64,000 bases of DNA, taken from NCBI GenBank assembly GCA_028751875.1, contig CM054138.1, forward strand, positions 48,054,283 to 48,118,282, read 5' to 3'. This DNA comes from Rapana venosa (lineage: Eukaryota > Mollusca > Gastropoda > Neogastropoda > Muricidae). The position numbers and the translations under genes are program-made. The notes beneath the pieces were generated by a model. It saw only the letters and a program-made list of their open reading frames with translations, had not been told where the DNA came from and did no database searches. Below, one piece after another: positions 10,160-23,661 of the stretch (positions are counted from its first letter, which is position 1; each line of letters begins with the position of its first letter).

Positions 10160-13100
10160 TTGGTAATAACCGTCTGCTGTAACTCTGTGACAAGAGAAAT
10201 AATTTTATGAAAGCAGCTAGTAACAACTTATTTATATCTTTTTTTTTCATTTCTTTTTTTATATATAAAAGAAATACATTTTGCGGTAAAGTAATAACTC
10301 ATCTATCTATTCTTACAACAACAAAAACTGAAGACACCCAGCTTCCGTTAATTTGCTGACAGGACTAAAGGATGTGTAAGAAAGTTGTGAAAAGGAAAAT
10401 CTAAGACATCTAGGGAAGCAACTATGACAACACTTGAGGTAAGAGAAAAAGGACACACAAAGTTAAAATAGCTCAAACACCACCACCACCACACAAGAAT
10501 AGGGGAGGGTGCTGAAATTGGTATCAGTAACTGATTGTACAGCTATTTTTAAGTTTGGGATGTATGCTCTGTTGCTTTTGTTCATATGTTTTGTACAGTT
10601 TCTTTGCTCCATTCATTTGGATCCATGTTATTTCTCTTCCTTATTTTTCCTCCCAGGTTCTGCTCTTTTGTTACTATTTTATTCCTGTATTGGTTGTGTT
10701 CTGTATATATATACAACATGAATGATGAACCCCCACCCCCTTCCCCCCCAGCTGGACAAACACATTATTTGCTGTTGAACTCCTCCTGTACAGGAGACGG
10801 TTAATGACTGTGATCCAACCTCATAGATCCGTGTAGGAATCTGTGACAAGATCCCACAAGCAGCATTGTTGAATCCGTCCACATCATTGTGCTGCTGACC
10901 ATATCATAAAGAATGAATCAAACTGCAGCTTAAAAAATAAAAAAAACCCAGCGTGTCCAGTTTTCATCTTATGCTCACCATGTTGGCACCTCACTTTTGA
11001 TAGTGGTTTTTTGTGTTTTTTTCTTTACCTGCGTTGACTGCACTCACCGCCCGCTTGGGGGGGGGGCAGAAAAAGATTTAAAAGAAGGGAAAAAAACAAA
11101 AAATCCTTAACAGCAAGTGTTAACTTTTACACATAATCAGTTTGAAGTCAATCCAGTGAAAGTGAATCACGTTTTGCACAAGTGCATCATGTGTGTATAC
11201 GATGTGCATAGAGTATAGCTGAAGGTGATTGGTGTGTAGTCTGATGTGTAAAAAGTTTGCTACGTTATTGTGCTTTTTGCTTTTGTTTTTCTCCACGTGT
11301 TACAATACTTCCAAAAATACACTCTGTTCACGGAAGGTTTTTCTTCGATCTACATTCTGTTGATGGAAAGTTTTTTTTCCCATCAGTGTTTCAAGTATAT
11401 AACCTTGTTAATTTTATTCATCTCACAGTGGTTCCTTCCTAAGATGGGCACATATTCTACTGGTTGCGGGAAAACGAAAGTGTTGTGTATGAATTGTGTT
11501 TAGAATGATTGATTGCAAAAAGATGTTGGACACTATCTATCTTTGGTTTGTTGCTGTATATTTGCTTTTGTTACCAGTGCTTTTCTGAAAGTGGTCTCTA
11601 TTTAGAGTTCTTCATTATCTCTGAAGTCACAGTATTAGCTACTGGTGTAATCATTAAAATATTTTAAATAATATAAAACTTAAAATAAAAAATTTTTTAA
11701 CCTGGTAAGAATCTTTGAATTCTTGCATGTGTGAGTGTGTGTGTATGTATTGAAAACAAGTATTTATATACAAGGTGTATACACTACATATCAAGTTTTT
11801 CAGATGTTTATCAGTCTTAACCAGAAGATCTTGCTGTTATTGGCATGTTCAATGTTATTCTGTCACAAAACTTGTGGAAAGAGTGCTTGGGTTTACAGCG
11901 ACATATCAGACTAAGACATCAAATTTTTATTGATGTTGATTTAATACCAAGGTGTATAGATTTTTATTTTGTTCTGTTGTTGCATTAAGATTGATTTTGA
12001 AAGTGCATAAACTTACAGTTTTTTTTTTAAAAAGATAACAAAAGCAAAAAGGTGCATCATTCACAATCTATTTAAAAGAAAGTAAAATCAGGATAACAAA
12101 AAACAAAAAGGTGCATCATTCAAAATCTATTTAAAAGAAAGTAAAATCAGGTTTATTAATATTGGAATAGATTATTTGCCATTTAAAAAAAGAGAGGAGA
12201 GAAGAGAAGAGCCCCTCTCCCCTACAAAAGAAAAGCCATGAGAAGCCATTTTATGATTTGGCTTGTAAAAAAAACTGCAGCTCTTTTGTTGGTACATTTG
12301 TTCATGTTCCTATTTTAGATCTGGGTTTTCATGTTTGCATAATTGTAAAGTAATGTATTCAAGATACAAATATATTTAAAGAACCGCCCTGACAAGGAAT
12401 ATATTCTTGCAAGATTATTTTAACTGGTCAGTTCATTTCCCTGTTTGTGAGTATGTGCGCATGCACAGTATGTGTGTGTGTCTGGGTGTGTACATGTGTA
12501 TGTGCTCATGCATGTATGCATTGGTATTTTAATTCCTGGGACACGGTCAGTTTCTATTACAACTTCTGCAGTGTGTTTTGAAACCTACAATGCCGTAAAA
12601 TCCATTTGTTTTGTACTTTTATCATACCAGACTTACAGTATTACCATGTAGTTCAGTCATCCACTCTTAAATCTACATATTATATGATTACATAATTATT
12701 TAACCTCTTTCTTTCCTTTCTAGTTGCCACTTATCTGAAGTAAATTTGTAGATAACAAACATACTGTATTTTTGGTGTGGTTTTTGCATAAATAATTTAA
12801 TTTTTGCGTGTTCTTGAAGTTGATAGATACATGGATGCAATTATTATTTTAAAGTGTTTTTACAAGAGGGAGAGTGTGTGTGTGTTATGGGCCTGTTTGT
12901 GTTGTTGACAGTGAGATATCTTCATTAGTTTCTTTTTTCCCATGGGCCGGTTGTTCGGTTCGGTTCTAAAGTGATGAAAGGGGTACTGTGAAAGATATTA
13001 CGTGCCATTTGGGAAATGAGTGGCTGATTGTGCTTGTCTGCGATTGTCACTTGTGAAGGAAGAGGCGTGAGAAATGTGTGCATGTTCTGTGCAAATACTT

Positions 13101-15458
13101 ATGCGTGCGTGCGTATGAGACTACTTACACATGTGTGTGTGTGTGTGTGAGACTTATTTGGGGTGATAAGTGAGAAAAGAATCCAGGGATTTTTTGTGTT
13201 TTTCTGTGAGAGGTATCCTCAGTGGATTGTCATGTGATGAATGACAAAAGGGTGTAGGAGGGCTTTTTGTGACTGTCCTACTTGTGTCGTCATTATTGGG
13301 TTTTCTTATGAGGAATTAGTTCCATTTTCTTTTCCACAATACCTACTAGATAGAAGATTGGTCCGATTCAAATTGTTCCCAAGATAATCCATTCTTGCTG
13401 TGTTAAACTTTGCTATGTAGTGTGGATGTGTGTTACACATCTTCAATGATGGTTTAGGTTTCTTTAGCTCCTGTTTCGTTTTGGTTTTTTTAAAGTAGTG
13501 ATATATCAGTATTACATGAATGAAAAAACTGTTTGCAGAAGATTACCTACCCTGCTTCTGGGCGAAGCCCATTCTCAGAAGCAACTGTACAGATGATGAG
13601 ATAAGTACGTATTTATTCCGCTTCTGAGTGTGGGGGTTGTTTTGAATTGTAACCGATACCATGCCACCAAGCATTGATTCGTTGTGAACTAAGCTTTGTA
13701 GACTGTGATAAATCGAAAATCGATATTTTTCGTGCACTTCTGTGATGCTTACCCCCCCATTGATCTATTGACGTCTGTAAACAGGGGTGGTTTTTTTCCT
13801 CTTTTTTTTGTGTCTCATGAAATAAAGCCATCCAAACTTTTGTCTTTTTCCAATATTGCATTAGTCAATATTTAGTCAAATCGAGATCGCCTTTTCCTGT
13901 ATCTGTACAGTTAGCGTCAATCATATCCAGTTATATTCCCTTTATGTCATGTTTTTTATTGTAACCTGGAGGTTGTGTTGGTTGGTGTGTATGTCTTTTA
14001 ACCATTGATTTTCTGTTTCATACGTGTTTTTTGGACTTTGTCCATTACTGACTTGTTACATACCATTTCCAGATTTTTAAAACAAGTATTTGGACAAAGA
14101 CTTTTTACATTGCTAGTGTCTTAGGTTTTTACAGTATATTGCAGCATGCTCAAAATAATTAGAATGATCAGGTACTTCAGACCAATATGTGTTGAACATG
14201 GACAAATTAAAAAGCATAAGTAAACTTCTGTGTCACCAACATGAAAAAGTGACCCCAGATCAATGAAGAAAATAGAGAAACAGAATTGATTTGCAATTGA
14301 GATATTTTCATTTTGAATTTTCAAACCACTGCTCTTTCCAAAGTTTGGAAAATTAGAGGCGTTTGAATCTAAATTCATAGTCATGTATTTGATTCTCAGA
14401 ACAGTTTAAAAAAGTCTACTGTGGAGGTGACAGACCAAGGTACTATACAACGGTCAACTGTGGAGAAAAACAGACTTGTACTGTTAGTGTTCAAGTGGAA
14501 AAAAGACTTCTACATATAAAGTCTTGTCTGTCTTGATACTTCTGTGCTGGTGTTTAGTTCTGTTATCCGGTCAAATTAATGATTTTTTTAAATGTACAAA
14601 TAAAAAATAAGAACAATATTTTTGAAAAACTAAGGAAGAAAGAATATGTTTAATAGTTAAAAACAAACAGAAAAATCAAAAGCTAAAATTGAGAAAAAAA
14701 TCAGAATAATTGCATTGACAGGTAAAAACAAAATAGAAAAATAAATACCTCAGTTTGAGAGAAGATCACAGTAATTGCTAAGTCACAAACTGAAAATGAA
14801 GAACTAACATGGAAGAGCAGATGATCAGAAGAGCTGTGGAGGAAAGAGACATTTAGTTCCCTTCTTGTTGACAAACTGCTGATAGGCATCGCATGTGGAA
14901 CTTATCGTTACAATGTGATTTTGAAACTAATAGTAAGTATTGTGCTATGCAAAATAGCTGAGCGAAATAATTGTGGAAAATAACTGCATTTAGGTCAGCC
15001 TAGAATTGACATCCATTGCACAATTGTTACATTTGGTGAACTTGAGACATTTATAGCTGGTTCAAAACTCGGCGCTCAAAGCTGGTTAATGAAGATTAAT
15101 TTCAACAGATCAGTCATGCAGCTACATCTCTCAGCTCTAATCTATTGGACTAAAATGATGCTTATGAATATTCATAAGAATTTTTTTTTTTACATGTCAG
15201 TATATCTGATATAAGAAATGCATTAATATATTTATCTTTTTAATTACAGTGCTTGTTCATTCCAGATTGATCATTCCAAATTAGATGGGCATGTGGTTGG
15301 AATAAAGTACTGTTATCATCATTGCTGTGCACACGTGTGGTAATTATGCAGTGTGTATGTGTTCATAGGTGTATGAATGTGTGTACATTAGTGTATATGC
15401 ACTTGAAGAAGAAAACCCTGTATGGATGACAAATATACTTTTTTTTTTTCCATTTATT
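10160..15458. other. Non-coding AT-rich stretch, little recognisable
   Basis: No convincing exon on either strand. It contains a 58-bp tandem duplication at 12034-12151, short TG runs (about 11731, 13134) and further AATAAA motifs (13821, 14599). 10160 to about 14100 is T/TG-rich on the plus strand, so a longer TOGARAM1 3' UTR or readthrough region is possible. Confidence 0.5.
12034..12151. repeat. 58-bp tandem duplication
   Basis: gataacaaaa...caaaaaggtgcatcattcac and ...aatctatttaaaagaaagta appear twice with only a few differences. Confidence 0.85.
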
Positions 15459-15459
15459 T

Positions 15460-15680
15460 TGTTCTTTCATATCGAGGATGATGGAATAAGCACTTATGTA
15501 CTTTTTTACATCCAGTCCCCGTGTGTATGCGGTTTTGCAAATTATCTGTTCCCACGGCACACAATGGCCTACTCTTACAAAAAGCGGAACAGGATTTTAA
15601 CGTGTGCGCAAGATGTTCTGCATGCATTCACACACTGGGCCTCGGTTTATAATCTCATCCGAAGGACTTTCCGGGGATGC
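15460..15680 (-). mobile_element. tRNA-derived SINE, 5'-truncated
   Basis: The minus strand shows the SINE middle (GATGAGATTATAAACCGAGG), GAGTAGGCCATTGTGTGCCG, GGGGACTGGATGTAAAAAAG and the terminal hairpin. The tRNA-like head is missing and unrelated sequence continues at 15681. Confidence 0.8.
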
Positions 15681-16279
15681 GATCTGCTACCTGGAGAGGG
15701 ATGACGGACTACACAAATTTAAAACTGTCCACAACACACTGCATGAAATTTTAGTGCAGCGCTCCATTGACTCTTCAGGGGGGAGTATGGAGGACCTCAG
15801 GGGGGAGTATGGAGGAAGAGAGAAAATGCAGCAACCCCCCCTACTTAACCCGACACTACAAACTGTCTGTACCTCTTGAACCAGGTTGGTATCAGCAGCA
15901 TTGTGTTGAAAGAGGGAAGCGTAGACTACAGCCCTCCCTCTTCTAGTCTCAAGTCTGGTTAGATTTCTCTTCTCACATTTGTCATCCTCACTGTTCAGTA
16001 TGCATCACAGAAACAACCCAAATATGGTTCTTGTGATCAGCTGGACTACAGTATAAAAAGAAATATATGATTAGATACTTCTTTTTTTTTAAGTCTCAGG
16101 TGAGAACAAGTGTCCTTTCATGATCGTTTGTTACAGTGGCATCATACCTTATTATATGTGTGTGTGTGTAGATATATATGAGAAACACACAAATCCAGTA
16201 CCCGGTCCAGGAGGAATTCACAATCAATTGATTTGTTGCAGTTCGTCACTTTTAAATTTCAATACAATTGTATACAAGT

Positions 16280-16345
16280 GTTCCCCTTGAACGGGATTCA
16301 AACTCGGATCAGGAGATCACAAGCACAATGTGCAACGTTCTAAAT
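16280..16345 (-). mobile_element. SINE head fragment (tRNA-like part)
   Basis: Minus strand TTGTGATCTCCTGATCCGAG, then TTTGAATCCCGTTCAAGGGG, corresponds to the B-box part of the recurrent tRNA-derived SINE. The middle of the SINE is absent. Confidence 0.65.
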
Positions 16346-16429
16346 GTGTGTGCCTGCTTTGAGTTGCTGAGTGTTAGAGGAAAAAAAACTACCATGTAAA
16401 ATATGACGATTCTCACACACTTCAAGAAT

Positions 16430-16500
16430 ACACACGGGGACTGGATGTAAAAAAAAAAGCACGTAAGTGCTTATTCCATTATCATCAATATAAAAGAAAA
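16430..16500 (+). mobile_element. SINE 3' end fragment
   Basis: Plus strand CACACGGGGACTGGATGTAA, then AAGCACGTAAGTGCTTATTC with its AT-rich tail, is the terminal piece of the recurrent SINE. It lies in opposite orientation to the head fragment 85 bp away. Confidence 0.75.
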
Positions 16501-18048
16501 AGAAAGAAGACAAAAAAGAAATTTGATCCTTGACTTTGAGCATAGAGCATGCTCCTGCTCGTGCATACAAAACACACACACACACAGTTTCTATAATTGG
16601 GCTATTCTTTTATTGTATGACAAATATGTCAGATGTAAAAATATGAATTCAGTGACATTGAACATTTCCACATTAAGATTAAAAATATCACAAATACATG
16701 TACATATAAATCTAGATATATGACATGTCATATGTAAAAAAGCAAATGTTATACAAAGAAAACAAACATTAACAAAAATAAAACAATATGTTTGCATATG
16801 ATTGGCTTGGAAAAAGTTTTTAAAGGCCTCTTCTCCTCACACACTTTCCACATAAGTATGTAAACACTTGCATTTTTCTCATCATTTTACATTTCATCTC
16901 TGTGCTGATTTTTTGCAACCACAAAAGGCAAGAAACACACAGGCACATATCACATACCATACTTAATCTGTCATATACAGTCTCAAAGATGTGATGCTGT
17001 AAAATCTCCAACAACAAAATACATAAAAAATTAAACAAAACAACAGTAAACCTCTCCCAAACAATTTCTCCTACATCATTGTAGAGAATGCTACATTTTT
17101 CAACAATTTACATTTGATCTCAGTATGTAAAATTTACTATAAAAAATACCCACACAAAAACACCACCAAACAAAAAGAAAACAGGCTTAAAATCATATAC
17201 CATAAATTTCTTTGCTCACATATGTTGGTGTAAAATCTGCCATCAATCTTCCAGCAGATCAATACACAGATCTGCCACCAACATCAATGAAAAATATCTT
17301 TTGCATTATCAATGTTAATCACATAATGGGCTTTTTTATTTCTTTCACATTTCATGTGATTTCAAGAAAGAAAAAAACACCATTTTTTAAATAAAAAACA
17401 AAACATACGTATGCATGTACTTGGTTTAAAAAGAACAAAAGGCCCCTTCTCCCCACACACTTTCCACACAATTATGTAAGCTCTTGCATTTTTCCTCAGC
17501 AATTTACATTTCATGTTTGTGCTGGATTGGGTTTTTTTTGCACCAAAGCAATAAACACACAGGCACATATCACACACCATACTTATACAACATTAATCTG
17601 TTAAATACATTCTCAAAAGATGTGATGCTGTAAAATCTCTAACAAAAAACACATTTAAAAAACACAACAGAAAACCTCTCCCCACAGACTTTCTTCCACA
17701 TCATTATAGAACATGCTACATTTTTCTTCAATTTACATTGGATCTCATCTTTAAAAACAAAAAAAATTTAAAGCAAAAAACAAAAAACCCCAAAGAAACA
17801 CACAGGAACATATCACACACCACTATACTTATACAGCATTAATCTGTCAGTTACAGTCTCAACAGATGCGATGCTGTAAACTCTCCAACAACAAAAAACA
17901 ACAACATTAAAACCAAAAATCAACAGAAAACCTCTCCCCACACACTTTCTTCCACATCATTGCAAAACATGCTACATTTTTCTTCGATTTACATTTGATC
18001 TTATTATCTAACATTTTAACAAAAACAAAAAACCCAACAAAGCAAATA

Positions 18049-18071
18049 CCCCCCCCCCCCCCCCCCCCCCC
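18049..18071. repeat. Poly-C tract (23 C)
   Basis: Uninterrupted run of cytosines inside one unit of the long-period array. Other units have short C runs at the same place, so this is a local expansion or an assembly effect. Confidence 0.9.
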
Positions 18072-19265
18072 ACCAATAAAAAAAACAACCACACAACAAA
18101 CAAAACCAAGCACACTCCGTCCACTACTAGACTTAAAATCATACTCTTTTTTTTTTTGCCCACATATGTTGGTGTAAAATCTGCCATCAATCTTCCAGCA
18201 GAAGATCAATACACAGATCTGCCACCAACATCAATGAAAAATATCTTTCGCAATATCAATGCTTATCTCATAATGAACTTTCTTTTTTCTTTCACATTTC
18301 GTGTGATTTTACGAAGAAAACAAACACTTCAAAATAAAAATAAAAGCAAATGTACATAATTTTTTATGTATGTATTTCGGGTTGTTTTTTTTAAATCCCC
18401 TTCTCCCCCACACACTTTCCACATCATTATGTTAACCCCTGCACACAACAAACAAACAAAAAAAACAAAAGAAAAAGAAAACACAGGCATACTCTGTCTA
18501 CTACCAGACTTAAAGCATATACCATAATCTTTTTTTGCTCATACGTTGGTGTAAAATCTGCCATCAATCTTCCAGTGGAAGATCAATACACAGATCTGCC
18601 ACCAACATCAATGAAAAATATTTTTCACATTATCAATGCTAATCACACAATCAGCTTTATTTCTTTCTTTCACATTTCATAGATTTTACAAAGATAACAA
18701 ACAGTAAAAAAAAAATAAAAAAAATAAAATATATATATATATATATATATATAAATTTACATTTTATCTCTGTGCTGGTTTTTTGCAACCATAAAAAGCA
18801 AGAAACACACAGGGCACATAGCACACACCACTATACTTATACAGCATTAATCTGTCAGTTACAGTCTCAACAGATGCCATGCTGTAAACTCTCCAACAAC
18901 AAAAAACAACAACATTAAACAAAAAAATCAAATAAAACAACAGAAAACCTCTCCCCACACACTTTCTTCCACATCATTGCAAAACATGCTACATTTTTCT
19001 TCAATTTACATTTGATCTCATCTAACATTTAAACAAAAACAAAAAACCCAACAAAATCCCCCCCACCAAAAAAACACACAAAAAACCCCACACAACAAAC
19101 AAAATCAAGCACACTCCATCCACTACTAGGCTTAAAATCATACTTTCTTTTTTGGCCCACATATGTTGGTGTAAAATCTGCCATCAATCTTCCAGCAGAA
19201 GATCAATACACAGATCTGCCACCAACATCAATGAAAAATATCTTTCGCAATATCAATGCAAACAA

Positions 19266-19475
19266 ATACAGTTGCAGACGTGAAAAAAAAAAAAAAAGGG
19301 TGGCGCTGCGCTTGTGGCGACGAGCTCTCCCGCTCTTCCTGGGGAGAGCAGCCCGAAATTCACGGAGAGAAATCTGCCGTGACTTAAAGTGGTATGAAAT
19401 GAAATCTCAGCGCTTTGATTTGTTGCTTTACAAGATTCAGCGCTATATAAATTCCATACATTATTATTATAATAA
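19266..19475 (+). mobile_element. Short SINE-like element with ATT tail, most complete copy
   Basis: GC-rich insertion in the AT-rich array: gttgcagacgtg, an A15 run, gggtggcgctgcgcttgtgg, cctggggagagcagcccgaa, gagagaaatctgccgtga. It ends gctttacaagattcagcgct, atataaattccatacattat and (ATT)n. The final 70 bp recurs at 51569, 54503, 55688 and 59339. The GGTGGCGCTG...GGGAGAGCAGCCCGAA core is familiar to me as a mollusc repeat, but I cannot name the family. Confidence 0.65.
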
Positions 19476-22157
19476 ACTTTTCTTCTGTCCCATTTCGAGT
19501 GATTTTACAAAGAAAACAAACACTTAAAAATAAAAGCAAATGTACATATGTATGTATTTCGGGGTCGTTTTTTAAAATCCCACACACTTTCCACATCATT
19601 ATGTTAACCTTTGCACACAACAAACCAACAACAAACAAAAAAAAGAAAAAAAACACAGGCATACTCTGTCCACTACCAGACTTAAAGCATATACCATAAT
19701 CTTTTTTTGCTCATATGTTGGTGTAAAATCTGCCATCAATCTTCCAGCAGAGGATCAATACACAGATCTGCCACCAACATCAATGAAAAATATCTTTCAC
19801 ATTATCAATGCTAATCAGCTTTCTTTTTTTTTCACATTTCATGTGATTTTACAAAGACAACAAACAGTTAAAAACAAAAATAAAACAAAATATATGTATT
19901 AATGTATCTGATTATAAAAAATAAAGTCCCCTTCTCCCCACACACTTTCCACACAATTAGCTATGGTATTGCATTTTTTTCAGCAATTAACATTTTATCT
20001 CTGTGCTGGTTTTTTGCAACCATAAAAAGCAAGAAACACACAGGGCATATAGCACACACCACTATACTTATACAGCATTCATCTGTCAGTTACAGTCTCA
20101 ACAGATGCCATGCTGTAAACTCTCCAACAACAAAAAACAACAACATTAAAACAAAAAAATCAAATAAAACAACAGAAAACCTCTCCCCACACACTTTCTT
20201 CCACATCATTGCAAAACATGCTACATTTTTCTTCAATTTACATTTGATCTTATTATCTAACATTTGAACACAAACAAAAAAAAACCCAACAAAGCAAATC
20301 CCCCCCAAAAAAAACAAACACAACAACAACAACAAAACACAACAAACAAACAAAACCAAGCACACTCCGTCCACTACTAGACTTAAAATCATCCTTTTTT
20401 TTCCCCCCACATATGTTGGTGTAAAATCTGCCATCAATCTTCCAGCAGAAGATCAATACACAGATCAGCCACCAACATCAATGAAAAATATCTTTCGCAA
20501 TATCAATGCTAACCTCATAATGAACTTTCTTTTTTCTTGCACATTTCATGTGATTTTAGAAGAAAACACTTGAAAAATAAAAATAAAAGCAAATATACAT
20601 ATGTATTTCGGGTGTTTTTAAAGTCCCCTTCTCCCCACTCACTTTCCACATTATTATGTTAACCCTTGCACACAAGAAACAAACCAAAAAAAACAAAGAA
20701 AAAGAAAACACAGGCATACTCTGTCCACTACCAGATTTAAATCATATACCATAATCTTTTTTTGCTCATATGTTGGTGTAAAATCTGCCATCAATCTTCC
20801 AGTGGAAGATCAATACACAAATCTGTCACCAACATCAATGAAAAATATCTTTCCAATATCAATGCTAATCACACAATGAGCTTTCTTTTTCTCTTTTACC
20901 TTTTTGTGTGATTTTACGAAGAAAGAAACATTTAAAAACAAATGAAAAAGAAAATATACCTATGTATGTACTTGGTTTTGTGGTTTTTTAAAAAGGCCCC
21001 TTCTCCCCACACACTTTCCACACAATTATGTAAGCCCTTGTATTTTTCTCAGCAATTCATATATCTCTGCGCTGGATTTTTTGCAACCACAAAAAGCAAG
21101 AAACACACAGGCACATATCACACACCACAATACTTATACAGCATTAATCTGTCATATATATTCGTAAAAGATGTGATGTTTAAAATCTCAAACAACAACA
21201 AAAAACATTTTTAAAATTAAAAAAAACTGAAAACCTCTCCCCACACATTTTCTTCCATATTGTAGAACATGCTACATTTTTCTTCAATTTACATTTGATC
21301 TCATTATCTAACATTTTAAAAAAGAAAAGAAAAAAGAACCAAACATAAAAAGACCCAAAGAAACCAAAGGCACACTCTGTCCACTACTACTTAAAATCAT
21401 ATACCAGAATTTTTTTTTGCTCATATATGTTGGTGTAAAATCTGCCATCAATCCTCGATCAGAAGATCAATACACAGATCTGCCACCCACATCAATGAAA
21501 AATATCTTTCACATTATCAAAGCCAATCACATAATGCGCTTTTTTCCCCTCACATGTCATGTGATTTTACAAGGATAAAACATTTAAAAACAAAAATAAA
21601 ACCAAATATATGTGTATGTAAGTATATGATTTTTTTAACCCAAAAAACAAAAGGCTCTTGTATTTTTTAAGAAAAAGAAAACACAGGCACACTCTGTCCA
21701 CTACTAGATTTAAAATCATACCAGAATTTTTGGGGGCTCACATAAGTTGGTGTAAAATCTGCCATCAATCTTCCAGGGGAAGACCAATACACAGATCTGC
21801 CACCAACATCAATGAAAAATATTCACATTATCAATGCTAATGAGAATGAGCTTTCTTTTACATTTCATGCATTACAAAGAAAATAAACACTTAAAAACAA
21901 AAATAAAACCAAATATACATATATTTCGTTTATAAAAATTAAAAAAAGGCCCCTTCTCCCCACACACATTCCACATAATTATGTAAGCCCTTGCATTTGT
22001 CTCAGCAATTTGCATTTCATCTCTGTGCTGGTTTTTTGCAACCATAAAAAGCAAGAAATTACACACATGGCACATATCACACACCACTATACTTATACAG
22101 CATTAATCTGTCACATACATTTGTAAAAGATGTGACGCTGTAAAATCTACTTTAAAA

Positions 22158-22445
22158 AGGTAAGGAGGAGGTAAAGGAGTCCCATAACCTATAAGGTCGT
22201 AGGGGAGCGAGGCGTCAGAGACCTCACTTCTCTAGGGCCAGCATATTGAGGGCGGCGCCCATCTCCTCTCCCTCGCTGCTTTACCTTCCCTGACCCTAAA
22301 GAGGGCAGGTACCCATTTACAGCTGGGTGAACTGGGGGAACTGTACTGAAGCCAAGGCGCGTAAACGGTCACCCATCCAACTGGTAACCACGCTCGACGC
22401 TGCTTAACTTGGCTGGGGGAAAGCGAGTGCTCCGACCACTGAGCA
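22158..22445 (-). mobile_element. 5S/tRNA-headed SINE, copy 1
   Basis: Near-identical (about a dozen differences by eye) to 33913-34198. Minus strand 22410-22366 resembles the internal control region of 5S rRNA (AAGTTAAGCAGCGTCGAGC, then TTGGATGGGTGACCG). The tRNA-like A-box end is clipped at 22445, where an A-rich stretch begins. It is inserted in the long-period array. Confidence 0.75.
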
Positions 22446-23661
22446 TAAAAAAAACAATAAAAAAAACATAAAAACAAAAATAAGACAAAACAGAAAACTT
22501 CTCCCCACACGCTTTCTTCCACACCATTGTGGAACATGTTACATTTTTCTTCATTTTACATTTAATCTCATTATGAAAAACTACAACAAAAAACCAACAA
22601 CCAAAAACAAAAACCCAAAGAAAAAGAAACCACAGGCACACTCTGTCCACTACTACTTAAAATCATATACCAGAATTTGTTTTTTCTCACATATGTTGGT
22701 GTAAAATCTGCCATCAATCTTCCAGCAGAAGATCAATACACAGATCTGCCACCAACATCAATGAAAAATATCTTTTGCATTATCAATGCAAATCACAAAT
22801 TTACCTGTCTTTTATTCCTTCACATTTCATGTGATTTCAAGGAAAAAAACCCACCAACCATTAAAAAAAACAACCAACAAAATATATGCATGTATGTACT
22901 TGGTTTGATAAGAAAACAAAAGGCCCCTTCTCCCCACACACATTCCACACAATTATGTAAGCTCTTGCATTTTTCTCAGCAATTTACATTTCATCTTTTT
23001 GGTGGTATTTTGCAACCACACAAAGTAAAAAGCACACAGGCACACATCACACACCACTATACTTATACAGCATTAATTTGTCATGTACATTTATAAAAGA
23101 TGTGACGCTTAAAATCTCCAACAAGATAAAAACAAAAATAAAAAGCAGAAAACCTCTCCCCACACTTTCTTCCACATCTTTGTAGAACATCTACTTTTTC
23201 TTCAATTTACACAAAGATCTACTTTTTCTTCAATTTACATTTGATCTCATTATTTAAAATTAAAATATAAACACAAGCACAAAAAATTCCAAATAAAAAG
23301 AAAAAAGAAAACACAAGCACACCCTGTCCACTACTAGCATTAAAATCATATACCATAATTTTTATTTTGGCTCATGTATGTTGGTGTAAAATCTGCCATC
23401 AATTTTCCAGCAGAAGATCAATACACAGATCTTCCACCAACATCAATGAAAAATATCTTTTGAATTTTCAAAGCTAATCGCATAATGAGCTTTCTTTTTT
23501 TCTTTCACATTCATGTGATTTTTCAAAGAAAATTAACATTTAAAAACAGAAATAAAACAAAATATACGTATGTATGTATTTCTTTTTTTTTTTAAAGGCC
23601 CCTTCTCCCCACACACTTTGCACACAATTATGTAAGCTCTTGCATTTTTCTCAGCAATTTA

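Larger units (their letters stand above)
9000..10160 (+). other. Probable TOGARAM1 3' UTR
   Basis: T- and TG-rich sequence directly after the stop codon without further coding signal. It contains the threefold tandem repeat at 9971-10132. It ends just after AATAAA at 10137-10142. The end point is inferred. Later AATAAA motifs (13821, 14599) could serve longer transcripts. Confidence 0.5.

Noticed and set aside
17221..23420. Regularly recurring hairpin repeats resembling a CRISPR array
   Set aside because: Eukaryotic context, spacing of hundreds of bases, related rather than unique intervening sequence and no cas-like genes.
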